Assembly (NCBI GenBank): GCA_903959855.1
Contig: CAJBYR010000280.1
Coordinates: 1 to 58,184, forward strand
Direction: 5' to 3'
Source of the DNA: an uncultured beta proteobacterium
GTDB lineage: Bacteria > Pseudomonadota > Gammaproteobacteria > Burkholderiales > Rhodocyclaceae
DNA: 58,184 nucleotides
A program made the position numbers and the translations under genes. The notes below the pieces were generated by a model, which was not told the DNA's origin, did no database searches, and was given only the letters and a program-made list of their open reading frames with translations. This document shows, piece after piece, positions 32,100-40,638 of the stretch (position 1 is its first letter; each line of letters begins with the position of its first letter).

Positions 32100-33359
32100 G
32101 TGAGTACTGAAACCATGCGCTGGCTGGACCGCTGGCTGGGCATTCCACTGTGTTTTTTGCTGTCGCTCGGTGTGTGGTGGCGCAACCGGTTTGCATCGGC
32201 ATCGGCCGGCGGGATGCAGCCGAGGAGGGTGCTGTGCATACAACTTGCGGAAATGGGCAGCCTGGTGCTGGCCGGCCCTGCAGTTCATTGGCTGCGAACG
32301 CGCGGGGTGACGCCGTTTGTTGTCAGCTTCGCGCGCAATCGCGACTGCGTGGCGTTGGCGGGGTTGGCGCCGGATGAGCACGTTTTCCTCTGGCGCACCG
32401 ATAACGCACAGGTTTTTGCGGCTGACTTTCTGCGCTTTTTGCGCTGGGCCTGGCAACTGCGCTTTGACGCCGCCATTGACTTTGAGCCCTGTTCGCGCTT
32501 TTCGGCATTGCTTTGCCTGTTGGCCGGTGCGCGGCTGCGCAGCGGTTTTGCGCATGACGGTGCGTATCGTGGCCGCCTTTACAATCTGCCCGTCCGTTAC
32601 CGCGAAGATTGTCATATCAGCGAGAACTTCCTGGCGCTTGCGGCGACCTTGTTGCCCGATGAGTCGTCGCAGGGCATTCCGGGGCACGAGGCGGCCTGGC
32701 GCGAGCAGCTTGTCGCCCCGGGCGAGGTGGATGCGGTGCCTATCGCTCGGGTTCTGGCGCAAGCGTTTCCGGCTGTTGCATGGTCATGTCGCCTGATCCT
32801 TTTTAACCCGAACGCCGGCGACCTGTTGCCGCAGCGACGCTGGCCCGCCGGGCGCTACGTGCGGCTGGCGCAAGCCGTGTTGCAACGCCATCCGGAGGCC
32901 TGCGTCGGGTTCATCGGGGCGGTGGCCGATGACGTGGCGGTTTCGGCAATGGTTGCCGCGGTGGCTTCGCCACGCTGTGCCAGCCTGGCCGGGGCCGTAT
33001 CGGTCAGTAGCCTGCCGCAACTGTTTGCACGTAGCTGCCTGCTCGTCAGCAACGACTCGGGGCCGGCCCATATTGCCTCGCTGTCGCAGACCCCGACGCT
33101 GGTTTTGTTCGGTCCGGAAACCCCGCGGCTGTATCTGCCGTTGGGGAGGGCGCGCGCGCTTTACGCGGCCTTGCCATGTTCGCCGTGCATTCGCCCGGCG
33201 AACCAGAGGCGCAGCAGCTGTCAGGACAACCTGTGCATGCAGGCGATTCAGGTTGAAGATGTCCTGACCGAAATCGACGCGATGCTGGATGGCGATTGCC
33301 CGAATGATCGGCGTGTTGCCAGCGCCGACATTCATCCGTCCATGATGGATCCGGCATGA
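32100..33359 (+). CDS. Glycosyltransferase family 9 (heptosyltransferase-like)
   Basis: 419 residues from a GTG at 32100 (RBS GAGGG); an ATG at 32115 is possible. A short N-terminal membrane-proximal segment (LGIPLCFLLSLGVWW) precedes RRVLCIQLAEMGSLVLAGPAVHWLR, the GT9 N-domain start. The donor-binding C-domain shows ILFNPNAGDLLPQRRWP and LLVSNDSGPAHIASLSQTPTLVLFGPETP, which are the classic heptosyltransferase motifs, followed by a Cys-rich stretch (CSPCIRPANQRRSSCQDNLCM) seen in the family. It heads the plus-strand operon with an aminotransferase and a radical SAM protein. Confidence 0.88.
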   Translation: MSTETMRWLDRWLGIPLCFLLSLGVWWRNRFASASAGGMQPRRVLCIQLAEMGSLVLAGPAVHWLRTRGVTPFVVSFARNRDCVALAGLAPDEHVFLWRTDNAQVFAADFLRFLRWAWQLRFDAAIDFEPCSRFSALLCLLAGARLRSGFAHDGAYRGRLYNLPVRYREDCHISENFLALAATLLPDESSQGIPGHEAAWREQLVAPGEVDAVPIARVLAQAFPAVAWSCRLILFNPNAGDLLPQRRWPAGRYVRLAQAVLQRHPEACVGFIGAVADDVAVSAMVAAVASPRCASLAGAVSVSSLPQLFARSCLLVSNDSGPAHIASLSQTPTLVLFGPETPRLYLPLGRARALYAALPCSPCIRPANQRRSSCQDNLCMQAIQVEDVLTEIDAMLDGDCPNDRRVASADIHPSMMDPA

Positions 33360-34555
33360 TTCCCCGGCGACGTATCGACATCGGCTGGGCCGATGTCGCA
33401 GATCTGCTTCGCGGTATCGGCGACAGCCCGTTCGATGCGGCCCGCCTGGTTGGCGAGTTCGAGGCTAGGTGTTCCGTTTTGCTTGGCGGCCGGCCGGTGC
33501 GCGCTACCGCAAGCGGGCGCGATGCGCTGGATCTGATTTTCGAGGGCTTGGGCTTGCGCGCCGGCGATGAACTTGTGGTACCTGCATATACCTTGGGCGA
33601 ATTGATTGTTCGCATGCAGAACAGGGGCCTGCGTCCGGTGGCCGCCGATGTCGATAGCGAAACCTTTACGGTGACTCCGGCCAGTGTTGCGCGGGCCATT
33701 ACGCCGCGTACCCGCGCGGTCATCGCCCTGCATGTGTTTGGTGCCCCTTGCGATATCCGCGGCATCGGTGCGCTTGCAGCCGGGCGTGGCCTGCCGCTGA
33801 TCGAGGACTGTGCCCACGCTTTTGGCGCCCGGGTTGGTGGCGAGCCGGCAGGGGCTTTCGGTACTGCGGCGCTGTTCAGCCTGGAAGTGGCGAAGCCGGT
33901 AAGCGCATTCGGCGGCGGTTTGCTGGTGTCGGCGAACCGGGAGTTGCATGGGGTGGCTGCTGCGCAACTCGCCCAGCGGCGATACAGCCCGTGGCCTGTC
34001 ACACGCAAGACCGCGCTGAAATGCGTCGAGGAGCTGATGGTGCGCAGCCCGGCGTACGGCATCGCCGCGCGCTTGATGTTCCGCGACAAGGGAACGGGTG
34101 GTTTCGAGCGGCTATATCGTGGCCTGCATGACCGGGTAAGGCCGGTGGATGTTACCTTCAGCGGTTTTCAGGCCCGTCGCGGAATGCGCCGGTTGGCTGG
34201 CCTGGCAATGCGCACCGGGGAGCTGAATGCGCTTTGGGCGCAGTTGGCCGCGGGGCTCCCGCCCGGCTTTCTGCCGCAGTCGCGTGCGCGCCATGGTGAA
34301 CCGGCAGCCTACAATTTTGTCGCCCGCTACACCGGTGATATTTCACAACTGCGCCGGCGTGCCCAGATGATGGGGCTTGATCTGGCCATTCATGGCGAGG
34401 TGCTCGATGATGTCGCCGCGATGCTGGGCCAGACAGACTGTCCCGGCGCGGCAAAGGTGTTTGCGCAGGCCGTGGCGATTCCGCTGCACCGGGGCATTGA
34501 TGCACGACGCCTGCAGCGTATCGTTGCTATCCTGGCAAAGGCAGCCCGGTCATGA
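33356..34555 (+). CDS. DegT/DnrJ/EryC1/StrS-type PLP aminotransferase
   Basis: 399 residues, overlapping the GT9 stop by four bases. The fold type I core is visible: ATASGRDALDLIFEGLGLRAGDELVVPAYTL, then VDSETFTVTP, LPLIEDCAHAFGA, and the PLP lysine at about residue 180 in FSLEVAKPVSAFGGG. These enzymes aminate keto-sugars in amino-sugar synthesis. The region before the lysine (SLEVAKPVS) departs from the usual SFxxxK spacing, so catalysis could be altered. It is sandwiched by a glycosyltransferase and a radical SAM enzyme, which fits a modified amino-sugar pathway. Confidence 0.86.
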   Translation: MIPRRRIDIGWADVADLLRGIGDSPFDAARLVGEFEARCSVLLGGRPVRATASGRDALDLIFEGLGLRAGDELVVPAYTLGELIVRMQNRGLRPVAADVDSETFTVTPASVARAITPRTRAVIALHVFGAPCDIRGIGALAAGRGLPLIEDCAHAFGARVGGEPAGAFGTAALFSLEVAKPVSAFGGGLLVSANRELHGVAAAQLAQRRYSPWPVTRKTALKCVEELMVRSPAYGIAARLMFRDKGTGGFERLYRGLHDRVRPVDVTFSGFQARRGMRRLAGLAMRTGELNALWAQLAAGLPPGFLPQSRARHGEPAAYNFVARYTGDISQLRRRAQMMGLDLAIHGEVLDDVAAMLGQTDCPGAAKVFAQAVAIPLHRGIDARRLQRIVAILAKAARS

Positions 34556-35997
34556 GTGATGTCGCGCTGCTGCGGGTGGACCGCATCGGTGGTGCTGGCG
34601 GGCATCCGCGTCATCTGCATCCGGCCCTCGACTTGAAAATTCTTGAGGCCTCGCTGTCGCAAGGCGCCGCGATCGCTTCACCTCTGGTGGATGGCTGGCT
34701 GATCAAAGGGGGGCCGTCGGCCTGGGTGGAGCAGGCATTGGCCGGGAGGCCCCGGCTGGCAGTGATCAAGGGAGAAACGTGGTGCCTGGCCGAAGCCCTT
34801 GAGTGCGGGCGGCGACTGCGTCAGGCAGGGGTCACCACCATCGCCATCGGGCAGCAGGTAGCCCATGTCCAGCGAGCGCCGCGCCCTGACTGGCATGAGG
34901 CATTCGACCTGGCGCTGGCCGGCGAGCCCGAAGAGGAACTTATCGGCAGTCTGCCCCGTCTGCTGCAGGGTGACAGATCGACGTTCGATGATTACAGGCG
35001 GCGCTTCGAAACGGGCCATCAATTCGAGGTCGTGGAGCCGGACCGGTTGCCGCGTCCCGGATACTCGGCTGCTGAACAGCTGGCGTTTGCCTTCCCCTTT
35101 CCGTTGCCGGGTCAGCGCTTGCGGCGATGGGCTTATGTCTTGAGTGCGCGCGGTTGCCCGCATCGCTGCCGGCACTGCTCGACCGTGGTGCGCAAGAGTT
35201 CGGGCGAGCGCCTGCGCAAGCGTGACCCGTCGCAGGTGGCCGACGAGGTGGCGATGCATCTCGCCGCCGGTGCCGATGCCATTGCCTTCGAGGATGATAC
35301 CTTTCTGGTCGACAGACGCCATTTTCTGGCCATTTGCGAGGAGTTGTCACGGCGCAATATCCTGGTGCCCTGGATCGCCAATGCCCGTCCTGATGAGCTC
35401 GATGCGGAGCGGGTCGATGCTGCCGCCGCCGTCGGAGCGCGTCTTTTGAAGCTGGGCATCGAAACCGCGACACCGCGTCTTATCGAACTGATGGGCAAGG
35501 CGCGCGATGGCACAGCCTGGCGACGGCAGAGCGAAGAAGGCCTTGCGCGCCTGAAGCGGCGTGGCATTGCCTCGGTGGGACTGTTTCTGGTCGGTTTGCC
35601 GACGGAGACCGCAGCCGAAGTGGAGGAGACGGTGCGCTGGGCGCAAGCCCTGGCACCGGACTATGTGCAGGTGCAGATTTTCCGCAGCTATCCCGATATT
35701 CCATGGTGGCAACAACTCGCCCCGGAAGTGCGCGATGCCGATGCGGCGTATCACTACGGCCCCATCCGTAACACAGCGGCGGCGATTCCGCCGCAAGTGC
35801 TGCCGCTGCTGCAGCGCGATTTCTACCGGCGCTATTACTTGCGCGCCGGTTTCATGTTTTCTCATGCCTCTCGTTATTGGCGACATTACTGCAAGCCCGA
35901 AGGAATTGTGGCAACGCTGGCGCGGCTGCGCTACATGATGCGGCATGAGCCGGTGTTGCAGCTTCGCGGTGAAGGGGCGCAGTCTCGTGCAGACTGA
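34552..35997 (+). CDS. Radical SAM enzyme with N-terminal B12-binding-like domain
   Basis: 481 residues, overlapping the aminotransferase stop (ATGA). The first 160 residues (LHPALDLKILEASL, WLIKGGPSAWVEQ, VTTIAIGQQVAH, FDLALAGEPEEELIGSL) resemble the Rossmann-like B12-binding domain of class B radical SAM proteins, though the cobalamin His motif DxHxxG is not clear. The radical SAM cluster CPHRCRHC lies at 202-209, followed by AFEDDTFLVDRRHF and LGIETATPRLIELMGKARD, typical of the Elp3/MiaB-like SAM fold. Such enzymes often methylate unactivated carbons or cyclise. Its end overlaps the ResB-like gene by 11 bases, linking this operon to cytochrome assembly. Confidence 0.84.
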   Translation: MSDVALLRVDRIGGAGGHPRHLHPALDLKILEASLSQGAAIASPLVDGWLIKGGPSAWVEQALAGRPRLAVIKGETWCLAEALECGRRLRQAGVTTIAIGQQVAHVQRAPRPDWHEAFDLALAGEPEEELIGSLPRLLQGDRSTFDDYRRRFETGHQFEVVEPDRLPRPGYSAAEQLAFAFPFPLPGQRLRRWAYVLSARGCPHRCRHCSTVVRKSSGERLRKRDPSQVADEVAMHLAAGADAIAFEDDTFLVDRRHFLAICEELSRRNILVPWIANARPDELDAERVDAAAAVGARLLKLGIETATPRLIELMGKARDGTAWRRQSEEGLARLKRRGIASVGLFLVGLPTETAAEVEETVRWAQALAPDYVQVQIFRSYPDIPWWQQLAPEVRDADAAYHYGPIRNTAAAIPPQVLPLLQRDFYRRYYLRAGFMFSHASRYWRHYCKPEGIVATLARLRYMMRHEPVLQLRGEGAQSRAD

Positions 35998-37021
35998 TCC
36001 TGAAGTCCGGGTGGCGGAAGCGGGCGCTTCTGCTGCAGCGGAAAAATTCACGCCGATCTGGCGGGTGCTTGCTGTTCTCGGATCGCTGCGGTTGACCCTT
36101 GTCAGCCTGCTCCTGCTGCTCGCGTCGGTTGTTTATATCTATGACAGCGGAGGCGAGGCCGAAGTGACCTTGCCATTGGCGTTTCCCGTGGTGATGTTGA
36201 CGAGTAACCTGCTCGCGGCGATTTTGACCAACAAGACCTTCCGCCGGCAACTTCCCTTACTGGTGTTTCATCTGGCGTTGCTGGCCATCATCGTCCTGGC
36301 GGCTGTGGGACGGATGACTTATCTGCGGGCGACCAGCGAAGTGTTGACCGGAGGCGAATACCTCGCCATGGATCGCATCGAGGCCGGGCCCTGGCACAGG
36401 GGCGCAAGGGATGCCGTGCATTTCGAGAATCTCGGCTTTCAGATTCAGTACAAGGCCGGATTGCAGCGTCACGCAACACGGAATCAGGTGCGCTGGCGGG
36501 ACGAAACCGGAATCCGGCGTACGGCGGATATCGGCGACCAGGTACCGCTGGTCATCCATGGCTATCGCTTTTACACATCGTCGAATAAGGGGTTCGCCGC
36601 CGTGTTCCGCTGGGAGCCGAACCAGGGCGAGGTCCAGACGGGATCAGTGATTTTTCCGAGCTACCCGTCCGCCAAGGACGACCAGTCGGCCATCTGGCGG
36701 CTGGCGGGCGAGGAGATTCGCGTCCGCTTGATCATTCCACAGAAACTTATCGACCCGGAGAACGAAGCCTGGTTTCGCATGCCCGATCAGCATGAAGTAA
36801 GCCTCGACTCGTCGTGGCGGGTCGCCACCTTGAAATCCGGCGAATCCATGCTGATACCCGCAGGCCGCATCGTCTATGTCGGCCTGACGACCTGGATGGG
36901 TTACAACGTGTTCTACGACTGGACGATGTCCTGGTTGCTTGCCGCCTGCAGTCTGGCCGTGTTGTCGCTGGGCTGGCACTTCTGGCGCAAATTCGCAGCA
37001 CGACCCTGGCAGGCAGAATAG
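35987..37021 (+). CDS. ResB-like cytochrome c biogenesis protein (System II, short form)
   Basis: 344 residues from a GTG at 35987 (RBS GAAGGGG). Three N-terminal membrane segments (WRVLAVLGSLRLTLVSLLLLLASVVYIY; VVMLTSNLLAAILTNKTF; LPLLVFHLALLAIIVLAAVG), a large periplasmic part with the IHGYRFYTSSNKGF stretch common in ResB, and a final membrane segment after LTTWMGYNVFYDW. ResB partners CcsA to export heme and attach it to apocytochromes. It is shorter than typical ResB (500-700 residues). The only CcsA in the window is 3.6 kb downstream at 40639. Translation is coupled to the radical SAM gene. Confidence 0.82.
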   Translation: MQTDPEVRVAEAGASAAAEKFTPIWRVLAVLGSLRLTLVSLLLLLASVVYIYDSGGEAEVTLPLAFPVVMLTSNLLAAILTNKTFRRQLPLLVFHLALLAIIVLAAVGRMTYLRATSEVLTGGEYLAMDRIEAGPWHRGARDAVHFENLGFQIQYKAGLQRHATRNQVRWRDETGIRRTADIGDQVPLVIHGYRFYTSSNKGFAAVFRWEPNQGEVQTGSVIFPSYPSAKDDQSAIWRLAGEEIRVRLIIPQKLIDPENEAWFRMPDQHEVSLDSSWRVATLKSGESMLIPAGRIVYVGLTTWMGYNVFYDWTMSWLLAACSLAVLSLGWHFWRKFAARPWQAE

Positions 37022-37152
37022 GGACGCCCCCCTTGGTCCGTTGCAGATTTGCCGGGCGCTCCACGACTCAAGACCGGGCGAGTTTCCGGTGCTTCAATCC
37101 ACCATTCGTCAATGGCGGTATCGAATGGTTCGCGAGAGGCGCGCTACCGTTT

Positions 37153-37821
37153 CTACTTGGTGTGGCAGGCAAGGCAAACCTGGCTGCCACTATTGGAGCC
37201 TTGTCGCAGAAAAGTTGCCGCCGTGCCAAGGTGAGGGTTGTGGCAGGTTGCACACTCAACCTTGCTGTTATAAAGCGGCAAAGTTGTCGATGGCTTGAAG
37301 TCTTCCGCCAATGACAAACCTGCGTAGAGCATGCCTATCGGATGGTCGTCGTTCAGGTCGGTGCCGATTTTCGCCCAACCTGTGATTTTGCCTCCGACCT
37401 GGCCATCGCCACCATCGCCGAGCCGGCCGCCTGCGGCGCCAAATCCTCCGACACCGGGGGAGTTGATCACGGTGTCAGTGGTTTGGGTTCCGTCATGACA
37501 CGTCAGGCAGGCTGTCGATACGCTGGCAGATGCCGGAAAGACGCCGCCGTTGTAGGTCTTGTTCCATAGCGGCGCATTCTGGGCAACACTCGACCCGTGA
37601 GGCGTGTGACAGAAGACGCAAACTTGCGTGGTCGCCTGCACGCCGGCCTTCTGTGTGCTGCTGAGGTCGTGCTTGCTACCGACTACCCCCTGTGCGTGGG
37701 ACAAAGGTAGGTACAAAACCAGGCACAAGACCGAAATGAGAGCCTTCATGAGAGATTGCAGCACCAGTCTGCTGCGGCCTGCAAGGGGAATCGGTTTGAA
37801 GGCGCTTAATAGTTGTTTCAT
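37153..37821 (-). CDS. Tetraheme cytochrome c, OmcE-like module 3 (minimal form)
   Basis: 222 residues from the ATG at 37821 (RBS GGGGAGAG). A later ATG at residue 25 begins a second plausible signal peptide (MKALISVLCLVLYLPLSHAQ), so the true start could be there, giving about 198 residues. Mature sequence GVVGSKHDLSSTQ, then CVFCHTPHGS, CLTCHDG, CATCHNPH and a terminal CLACHTK. This is the most compact member of the tetraheme family here and the closest in size to a mature filament cytochrome such as OmcE. It stands alone, convergent with the ResB-like gene, with its own sigma-54 site. Confidence 0.87.
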   Translation of the reverse strand: MKQLLSAFKPIPLAGRSRLVLQSLMKALISVLCLVLYLPLSHAQGVVGSKHDLSSTQKAGVQATTQVCVFCHTPHGSSVAQNAPLWNKTYNGGVFPASASVSTACLTCHDGTQTTDTVINSPGVGGFGAAGGRLGDGGDGQVGGKITGWAKIGTDLNDDHPIGMLYAGLSLAEDFKPSTTLPLYNSKVECATCHNPHLGTAATFLRQGSNSGSQVCLACHTK

Positions 37822-37915
37822 TTTCAAATCTCTCCCCGAAGTGAGATGTGCTTATGCTTTTTTATATGGCTACAGTGCCTGACGCTAGCTGACGGGATGC
37901 GTTTCGGGGGTTAGA

Positions 37916-37931
37916 AGCAAATGCTATGCCG
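37916..37931 (-). promoter_or_regulatory. Sigma-54 (-24/-12) promoter of the minimal tetraheme cytochrome
   Basis: Minus strand CGGCATAGCATTTGCT: GG-N10-GC spacing is exact, GGCA and TTGCT match the consensus, two bases of the -24 box differ. It would start transcription about 85 bases upstream of the ATG at 37821. The 317-base gap 37822-38138 holds no gene; the rest is AT-richer than the coding surroundings and shows nothing else I can name. Confidence 0.55.
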
Positions 37932-38138
37932 AAGTATTTTTTGTGATATTTGCTTTGGATATGGCCAGTGTGTGTGGAATACCCATGTCTAAGTTAGTGC
38001 GTTTCCCGGAATTGAGAAGTTGCGACCCTAGCGCTCTCGATTTTGAGAAGCTTTTGCCTCCGGCAAGCAAGCCCGTCGTCCGATAGGGCTACAGCCTGCT
38101 CCTTTGTGTCTTGATCAGAGAGTCCTGACCGCAGGAGG

Positions 38139-39737
38139 CTAGTTTTCGGCTGAGCGTCGTTTTGCCTCGGCACGCGCTGCGCGGGCTGCATGATTTTGCG
38201 GATAGGTGTCAAGCAGGAGATCCAATTCACGAATAGCCTGCATCCAGATTTCCCGCTTTTCGATGGGGCGCCAGGATTGCGCGATATCGGAACGCGCAAA
38301 CATCAGCCCGGCCGGTTCGGTGTTGACCAGCACCCATTTGTCTTGCCGGGCCAATTCTTGCGCAAGCGGAACGAATTCACCCGAATATGGCAATGTTGCG
38401 GGTGTCAGTATGAACTTGACGTCATAACGCGAAAGGAGTGACTTCCAGTCATTATCTGCGCGCATCACGCGATCATGATATTCAGAGGCGAATGAACTGC
38501 GTACGAAGTGTCCATCGACCGCAACCTTGTAGCTGGGGCCGAGTTCCCATGCGAGATATCCGCCATGATGGAAAAAATTCATCACATTGCCGCCAGTACT
38601 CATTTGCCGAATCATCACGGCAGCGCGGGAAAATACCGTTTCTGCGGCGACCCCGTAGCCCCATCGCTCGGCAGCAATCAGACCCGCCAGGGCATAGATT
38701 CCCAATATGCCGGCAATCCACCGCAATCGAAATGTGGTGAAAAATTGGCCATGACGATGAACTGCATGGTGCAGCGCCCTCGATAACGGGACGGCGATCA
38801 TCATGGCGAATAATCCGATGTTTCTTGCATAAATCCAGGCAACTGCTGCAAAGGCCGCAATCAGCAGCCAATCAGCAATGCGCTGCACGGGCGCGAAAAA
38901 CAAAGCTGCCATCGCCAGGATCAGGGTGAAGATAAAGTGCCATCGATATTCTGTCTTGAGTGCAGGCAAATACTCGACCAGATCCGAATTGAAGTTGATC
39001 AGGCTGCGCAGGATGACCAGGAACTGCTCCCAGCCGTTCGGGTTCAGCCAGGGCACCGCGATCAACAAAAGAACAATGCCCAGTACAAACCACAATTCCC
39101 GTGCCTTGCTTGTATGACGGTTGCGGGCAAGCTCAAAAATATACTGCGCAAGGTAACAAGCGAAGACGATTAACAGCAGTACTGCCGAGGTATGAAACAA
39201 GGACAGAACGGCAACCATGGGGGGCAACCAGAGCAAACGAAGACTTATGCGGTCTTTCAGCCACGCTTCGAGGATGAAAATCTCGGTGCCAAGAAAAACA
39301 AACAGAAGATTCTCCGGGCGATAAACAAAGCGGAATTCGGCCAGCAAATACACCAGAAGTCCGACGATGATGGAAGTTTCAATGCGGTTAGATGCTGGCT
39401 CCCTGTTTTGTGCGGCCATCAGGAGCATGAAGATTGCAGATGTCGCCAGGGCCGCATTGAATGCAGCCATGGCAAAAAAGCCGCCTATTTGATGCACTAA
39501 AAAATATAAAACGCCAAAGCCGATCGCCGAAAATGTTGCCGGTTCTCCCTGTGCCGGAAAGATATAGAACTCGGTTAGAGGTATTCTGCTTGAGGCGACG
39601 ATTTCACGTCCCTGGACCAGGTAGAACCAGATGTCCGGATCGGAAATCTGCCGGAACGACAATAAAAACAAGACACCCGCAAATCCAAGTAGTGACAGGG
39701 TTGCCCTACTAACTGATGGATCCGAGTTCAGGTTCAT
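38139..39737 (-). CDS. GT-C-like polytopic membrane protein
   Basis: 532 residues from the ATG at 39737. About ten membrane segments. The first loop reads ISDPDIWFYLVQGREIVASSRIPLTEFYIF, which resembles a large family of GT-C-fold membrane proteins whose opening carries a DPDxWxHLxxG-type motif. A soluble C-terminal part includes STGGNVMNFFHHGGYLAWEL and VDGHFVRS, similar to the periplasmic portion of lipid-linked sugar transferases. It is not clearly assignable to a numbered GT family. It could glycosylate exported proteins such as the neighbouring cytochromes, which is speculation. No operon partner; downstream lies the tetraheme promoter region. Confidence 0.7.
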   Translation of the reverse strand: MNLNSDPSVSRATLSLLGFAGVLFLLSFRQISDPDIWFYLVQGREIVASSRIPLTEFYIFPAQGEPATFSAIGFGVLYFLVHQIGGFFAMAAFNAALATSAIFMLLMAAQNREPASNRIETSIIVGLLVYLLAEFRFVYRPENLLFVFLGTEIFILEAWLKDRISLRLLWLPPMVAVLSLFHTSAVLLLIVFACYLAQYIFELARNRHTSKARELWFVLGIVLLLIAVPWLNPNGWEQFLVILRSLINFNSDLVEYLPALKTEYRWHFIFTLILAMAALFFAPVQRIADWLLIAAFAAVAWIYARNIGLFAMMIAVPLSRALHHAVHRHGQFFTTFRLRWIAGILGIYALAGLIAAERWGYGVAAETVFSRAAVMIRQMSTGGNVMNFFHHGGYLAWELGPSYKVAVDGHFVRSSFASEYHDRVMRADNDWKSLLSRYDVKFILTPATLPYSGEFVPLAQELARQDKWVLVNTEPAGLMFARSDIAQSWRPIEKREIWMQAIRELDLLLDTYPQNHAARAARAEAKRRSAEN

Positions 39738-39889
39738 GACGATTATTTTGACGGCCGCGCTGATCAAGCGGCCGCAATTGCCGGCAACTGATTAAACTCG
39801 AACTGAAATCTCATTTTTCATTGAGTGGGGAGTTGTCGGTGCGCCTCGGGGTGCGGAATTCTCCCGCGTACCGGCTATGCTGAAACAAT

Positions 39890-40531
39890 TCAGCGCTTTC
39901 GTCGCCGGCCTTTCTGCGGTGCCAACTGATCCTGTGCCGAAAAAAAATGGGCGATGGCAGTAAGTTCTTCATCCAGCAGACCCCGATAGGCATCGTCCAT
40001 CAGGTAGGGAAACGGCCTTTCCTTAGACTTGAAAGCCAGTGTCTGCGCGATCAGGTAGTCCAATGACTGCCCGGCAGTCAATGGCGCTTCCTTGTCGGAT
40101 TCGCGCCCGTTGTCCAGATGGCAATCTGCGCAGCGTTTCAGGTAGAGGGCTTCGCCACGTGCTACGAGGTCCGGGTTGGTCACCGATTTCGGGCGCACGG
40201 CTTTTTGCTGCGCGTAGTGTTTTGCCAGCAACTCTACGCTGCCGGAGGGAATTTCCCGGTGGATGCGGACCTTGGGCGCCCGCTTGCCCTGGCGAAAGGC
40301 TTCAATCATGGCGACCAGCAACGCTTCGGGCTGGCCGTTAAGATGCGGCATGTCGGGTTCGACGCCGATGCCATCGGTTCCATGGCATTCGCTACAATTG
40401 TCGGTCAGATTTTTGTTTGCAGTTTCCTGCGCCAGGATCGGGGCGGAACCAAAAATTATGGCTGCGGTCAGTAACCACGTACTTCCAATGCGGCAATTCA
40501 TGGCGGCAGCGTGCAGGGAGTGTTTTTTCAT
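39890..40531 (-). CDS. Diheme cytochrome c, c4-like
   Basis: 213 residues from an ATG at 40531; the start at 40501 (MNCRIG) is an alternative. Signal peptide ends at ILAQE. Two heme sites, CSECH and CADCH, head two class I domains with the c4-like segments MPHLNGQPEALLVAMIEAFRQGKR and APLTAGQSLDYLIAQTLAFKSKERP. A clear Met distal ligand is present only in the second domain (YLMDDAYRG), so ligation may differ from classical c4. The C-terminus is basic (KGRRRKR). A sigma-54 site lies 36 bases upstream of the ATG. Divergent from ccsA. Confidence 0.85.
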   Translation of the reverse strand: MKKHSLHAAAMNCRIGSTWLLTAAIIFGSAPILAQETANKNLTDNCSECHGTDGIGVEPDMPHLNGQPEALLVAMIEAFRQGKRAPKVRIHREIPSGSVELLAKHYAQQKAVRPKSVTNPDLVARGEALYLKRCADCHLDNGRESDKEAPLTAGQSLDYLIAQTLAFKSKERPFPYLMDDAYRGLLDEELTAIAHFFSAQDQLAPQKGRRRKR

Positions 40532-40566
40532 ACCTAATGATATTTGACTAATTATTGTGATCATCG

Positions 40567-40582
40567 TGCAATTCTACTGCCG
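40567..40582 (-). promoter_or_regulatory. Sigma-54 (-24/-12) promoter of the c4-like cytochrome gene
   Basis: Minus strand CGGCAGTAGAATTGCA: exact TTGCA, GGCA in the -24 box and correct GG-N10-GC spacing. The transcript would begin about 25 bases before the ATG at 40531. It lies in the 107-base gap to the divergent ccsA gene. Confidence 0.55.
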
Positions 40583-40638
40583 CCAAATGCTTGCCGGTTC
40601 CGTCAGTCGCGATTCTGTGGCGTGGTGATCGTCTAGCT

